64,000 nucleotides of DNA, from contig JASJOG010000212.1 in assembly GCA_030142905.1 (NCBI GenBank), positions 62,001 to 126,000 of the forward strand. The letters run 5' to 3'. Origin of the DNA: Heliopora coerulea. Taxonomy: Eukaryota; Cnidaria; Anthozoa; Scleralcyonacea; Helioporidae. The translations under genes were made by a program, and so were the position numbers. Below the pieces are notes generated by a model. The model was not told the DNA's origin. It ran no database searches and was given only the letters and a program-made list of their open reading frames with translations. This document shows positions 61,301 through 64,000 of the stretch, one piece after another (the first letter of the stretch is position 1; every line of letters begins with the position of its first letter).

Positions 61301-64000
61301 AATTGACCATAAATTACATCAACTTTTCCCTTTCCACTTGACTCCAAATTGCCCCAGATTACATTTCCACTGGCAGAACTTAAAAAGTTTTCCGAGAAAT
61401 CGTACTGCGGAACCTCCTAGCAGCTGTTATCCCGCGTGGCTCTCTATTGCCAGACGTCTGTGTCACAGGGACGAATGATCCTCCGACAGTAGCCTCCACA
61501 GACAAATGACCTCCGTCATTTATCCCTGAAGATGTGTGCCTCATATTTTACTCACACCTAGTCCAAATTCTAACCCTATACCTAAAACCTAATCCCAATT
61601 CTCAACCTGAACCGAAACTCTAACTCAAATGCCAAGAGATCACTGGTAACTATTTGTGTTCGAGAGGACAAAAGGCACCGGGGACTCTCATCCCTCTGGG
61701 AAAGGCAAGGGAATATCTGGAAAACAGGTTTCCATAGGCAGCCATACGACTAAATTATGTGTTCAGAGGTTGACGAGAAGTTAGCAGTGCAGTTACCACT
61801 GTCTCTTCTACTCACCATAACTTCCATTGACAAACGTTGACCGTCCTTCAATGGCACTGCCGCTATGTCTTCGACGGCGGCCTTTCGGTAACGACTTTGT
61901 CTCCTCAATATCAGAGTAAAGATGATAGTCTCCTTCATCTCCTTCTTCATCACGGGTATCAACCATGGACGACGTTCTGCTTGCACTTGGCTTTGCAGAA
62001 AGCCTCTGGAAGAGATGAGGAAATAAATCACAAACCATGAAGTATTCATATGCCAGGCCCAAGGGCCCCCAAGGTGGTCGTGTCTTTAATTATTAACAAT
62101 ACCTTATCTAAGGTTCAGTTATGTTTATCTATGTCCTATTCATTTGATATAAACATATGAAAATTGAGAGTTTCATTTGCTTACTTGTGCAGCTCCTGTA
62201 CAATAGGGAACGTTCATTTGACATTTTTGGTGCGCCACGAGTTTACAAACTTTGCAACGAACGGTCGGTTTGACAAGCCCTGCCAACGATCAACGAAAAA
62301 AAATGTAAATTAATGAATAAACGCATGAGAAACTTAACGGTCTTTACGAACTGAAAAGTGAGATTGAAATGGTTGCTGCGTCAACACTCGTTTTGAAACA
62401 TGGCCATTATGCACATACACTAAAATTACAATAACCAAAATGAGACGTGCTTCAGCTTCCTTTTCCGTAAATCTTCCTTTCGCAACCAAGAGGTATGTTG
62501 AAGGTTCTTAAAGTCAACCATAAACTTTACCTATCAATACTCCTTTACAGTATGCACAAAGTGCTGGCTTTTTTGAGATGTAATTCATGAATTGATGAGC
62601 GGCTTTCTCGTTGTCTCCAACTCTGGAATAACCTTCGTGGTCGCTGTCGTCTGTCTCCTGGCAACCCTCCATTGGACCCATATCTTGTATCATTTCTTTG
62701 GTGAAAAGGTTCATCTGTGGAAAGAAAAAGAAGTATAAACTTGACGGTCATATCCGTAGTTGAATAAACTAGAACTGCATATACTCCTGCATTTATTTTT
62801 AATTTTGCTTCTTTCTTTCCTTTGATAAACAATTAGGATAGTTCCCAACACCAGTTTTCTCTATGGTTAAGTAATTAACTGTTATCCATTGTGGTAGACT
62901 TGTGGAATGGTCAGGATAAATAAACAATAAATTAGGCATATCACGACCTCTTGAAAAACAGCGACCTAGGAATGCGGAAAGGATACCTTTGTAAAATATG
63001 ATTACACAATGAAACTAAAAACCGAATTACAAGGATGGTAAAAATTAAACTATATGGATATCAAACTGAAATCTTTCTTATATTTTTTCATCCATATAAT
63101 TTGGATCCGTGTTTGAAACTATGTAACATGAGGCAGTAACAGCACTTGTTTGCCTATTCTATACCTACACATAATCATTTTCATACAGGTTATGGACGTC
63201 TAGTCCCATGGTTAGGTAATAAAATTTTTTATCTTTTTTAAACTGAGAAGAACAAGCAAACCAGCACCTACTGTATGACTACACTCAGCCGCTCAGCGAT
63301 TCTCAGTTTGAACGAGTGTTCTTACCTGAGCATTAATGACGGAAAGTTGAATCCTTTTTTGCCTTAATTCGAAATCGTTTTTGACAATATCTTCACTCAT
63401 GTCATCAGGATTACCATAGGAAGGGTTGCCAATGTAACTGAAAACCAACCAGAAAAGATGTTCTGCTTAGTAATCTGCTTAGTTCTTAGGAACATTGCGG
63501 GCAGCGGTTGCCACCATTTTTATCGCATGCGAAACGCGAAACATACGTTACGAAAAATCCTGGTCACGTGGTAATTCCACAAGGACATTAGCCAATCAGA
63601 GCTTGCGAACGATATGAAATTTTACCAAAGTTCTTGCAATAAATCATTGATCTTAAAAAGATAGCTGGAAATAGCAGAGCATTTTCCATCTTGTTTCTTA
63701 CCTATTACGTAAATGTTTCAGAGAATTCAAGGCAGTATTATCCTTATCAATCTGGTTCACAATGTCCGATGCCTTAGAAATAAAAGAGAGAATTCAAACA
63801 TGAGTCTTCTGTTAGAGTGTCAATTGTTCCATGCTTGAACAAAAGTGACAGGGAACGTACCTTCTCGTTCATCTGATAATATTTTCTCTTTAAAGCAGGT
63901 TCCGTCAGGGGATTTAGTAAAAGTGTCACACCCAAAACATCCTGAAAATGAAAAAAATGAAAACAAAATGAGATGTAAGGTTCTACAATATAACAAGATA
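58376..64000 (-). CDS. C1-SH3-SH3 adaptor protein, 3' twelve exons (5' part outside window)
   Basis: A signalling or membrane-trafficking adaptor. Visible exons in order: 63861-63941, 63702-63772, 63326-63437, 62531-62714, 62185-62279, 61816-62005, 61193-61227, 59976-60067, 59819-59870, 59350-59397, 58663-58749, 58376-58486; 385 residues and a stop, all in frame. Numbering from the first visible codon: helical, charged segments (1-100, for example FELRQKRIQLSVINAQ); a C1 zinc finger with His128, Cys141, Cys144, Cys158, Cys161, His166, Cys169, Cys176; a Ser/Arg linker with Pro at its end (SPNIVPSPPE); SH3-1 from CVVLYDYEANSPGDLS through KDWWE to GFFPASYV; SH3-2 from CLYDFEGEEDDELS through NGWMVGRG to GIFPSTYV. 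The order resembles STAC proteins or F-BAR proteins with SH3 domains. Without the N-terminus I cannot choose. The last Cys spacing of C1 is one residue shorter than usual. Confidence 0.85.
58940..59280. repeat. Degenerate (ACCGACCA)n-type repeat
   Basis: Imperfect units such as ACCAGTCAACCAGTC, CCACCGATCCACCGACC and CGACCAACC in an intron between the SH3 exons. Thr/Pro-rich frames across it are not genes. Confidence 0.85.
60183..60224. repeat. Poly(A) tract
   Basis: About 40 A residues broken by a single C, in an intron of the adaptor gene; possibly the tail of a retroposed sequence, but no source was recognised next to it. Confidence 0.8.
60730..60835 (-). mobile_element. Decayed tRNA-like SINE fragment
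   Basis: On the minus strand, CTCGCTCAGTGGTTAGAGTG (A-box-like) is followed by CATCAGAGGGTTGCAAGTTG. It resembles the order and spacing of the tRNA-like part at 4338-4413, with the B-box degraded. Confidence 0.5.
60906..61100. mobile_element. MITE-like foldback element
   Basis: The left arm AAAAAGTTTAAAGGTTGTTA, then ACTGCC, is mirrored at the right edge. Pairing continues through AAAAATTCAAACATTTCG and CGAAACGTTAGAATTCTTT. Located in an intron of the adaptor gene. Confidence 0.75.
61560..61625. repeat. Degenerate telomere-like repeat
   Basis: Irregular units such as CTAACCCTATACC, AAAACCTAATCCC and CTCAACCTGAACC resemble the CCCTAA strand of the animal telomere repeat. Too diverged to call a true interstitial telomere. 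Confidence 0.35.

Overview
The window looks like nuclear DNA of an animal, most likely an anthozoan cnidarian such as a stony coral. The genes are spread out and carry many short exons with GT-AG introns. Non-coding DNA is AT-rich and full of microsatellites, foldback (MITE-like) elements and tRNA-derived SINE pieces. The protein families are metazoan: tandem alkaline phosphatases, orphan rhodopsin-like receptors on single coding exons, TRDMT1/DNMT2, NTMT1, a CD225 (dispanin) membrane protein and a C1-SH3-SH3 adaptor. The assignment to coral is inference; no species-specific marker was identified.

Left part (1-24.9 kb, minus strand): two head-to-tail alkaline phosphatase genes. The right-hand copy (10099-19385) can be read completely as nine exons coding for 546 residues, with signal peptide, all catalytic and metal-binding motifs and a GPI-type tail. 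The left-hand copy enters with exons 1-5 and runs off the left edge one base before its fifth donor site. Fully visible exons 2-4 have the same lengths and phases in both copies, and exon 5 agrees apart from the one missing base. A further signal-peptide exon at 24814-24859 has the same phase and may be an alternative, distal first exon of the right-hand copy.

Middle (24.9-46.9 kb): a small three-exon CD225/dispanin gene (26718-28480, plus) and two related class A receptors (35810-36718 and 44612-45625, plus). Long stretches without recognisable genes hold foldbacks, nested inverted-repeat elements and simple repeats.

Right part (46.9-64 kb): TRDMT1 (plus, 13 exons, 447 residues) and NTMT1 (minus, 8 exons, 223 residues) lie tail to tail. 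One methylates tRNA and the other protein N-termini. Beyond them is a minus-strand adaptor gene, open at the right edge, with helical segments, a C1 zinc finger and two C-terminal SH3 domains.

All exon borders come from reading splice sites and reading frames by eye; none has been checked against transcripts. No CRISPR, bacterial operon or viral gene was seen. The most noteworthy structures are the duplicated phosphatase with a possible distal promoter, a tRNA-like sequence enclosed by long terminal inverted repeats, and a family of foldbacks sharing a short core.
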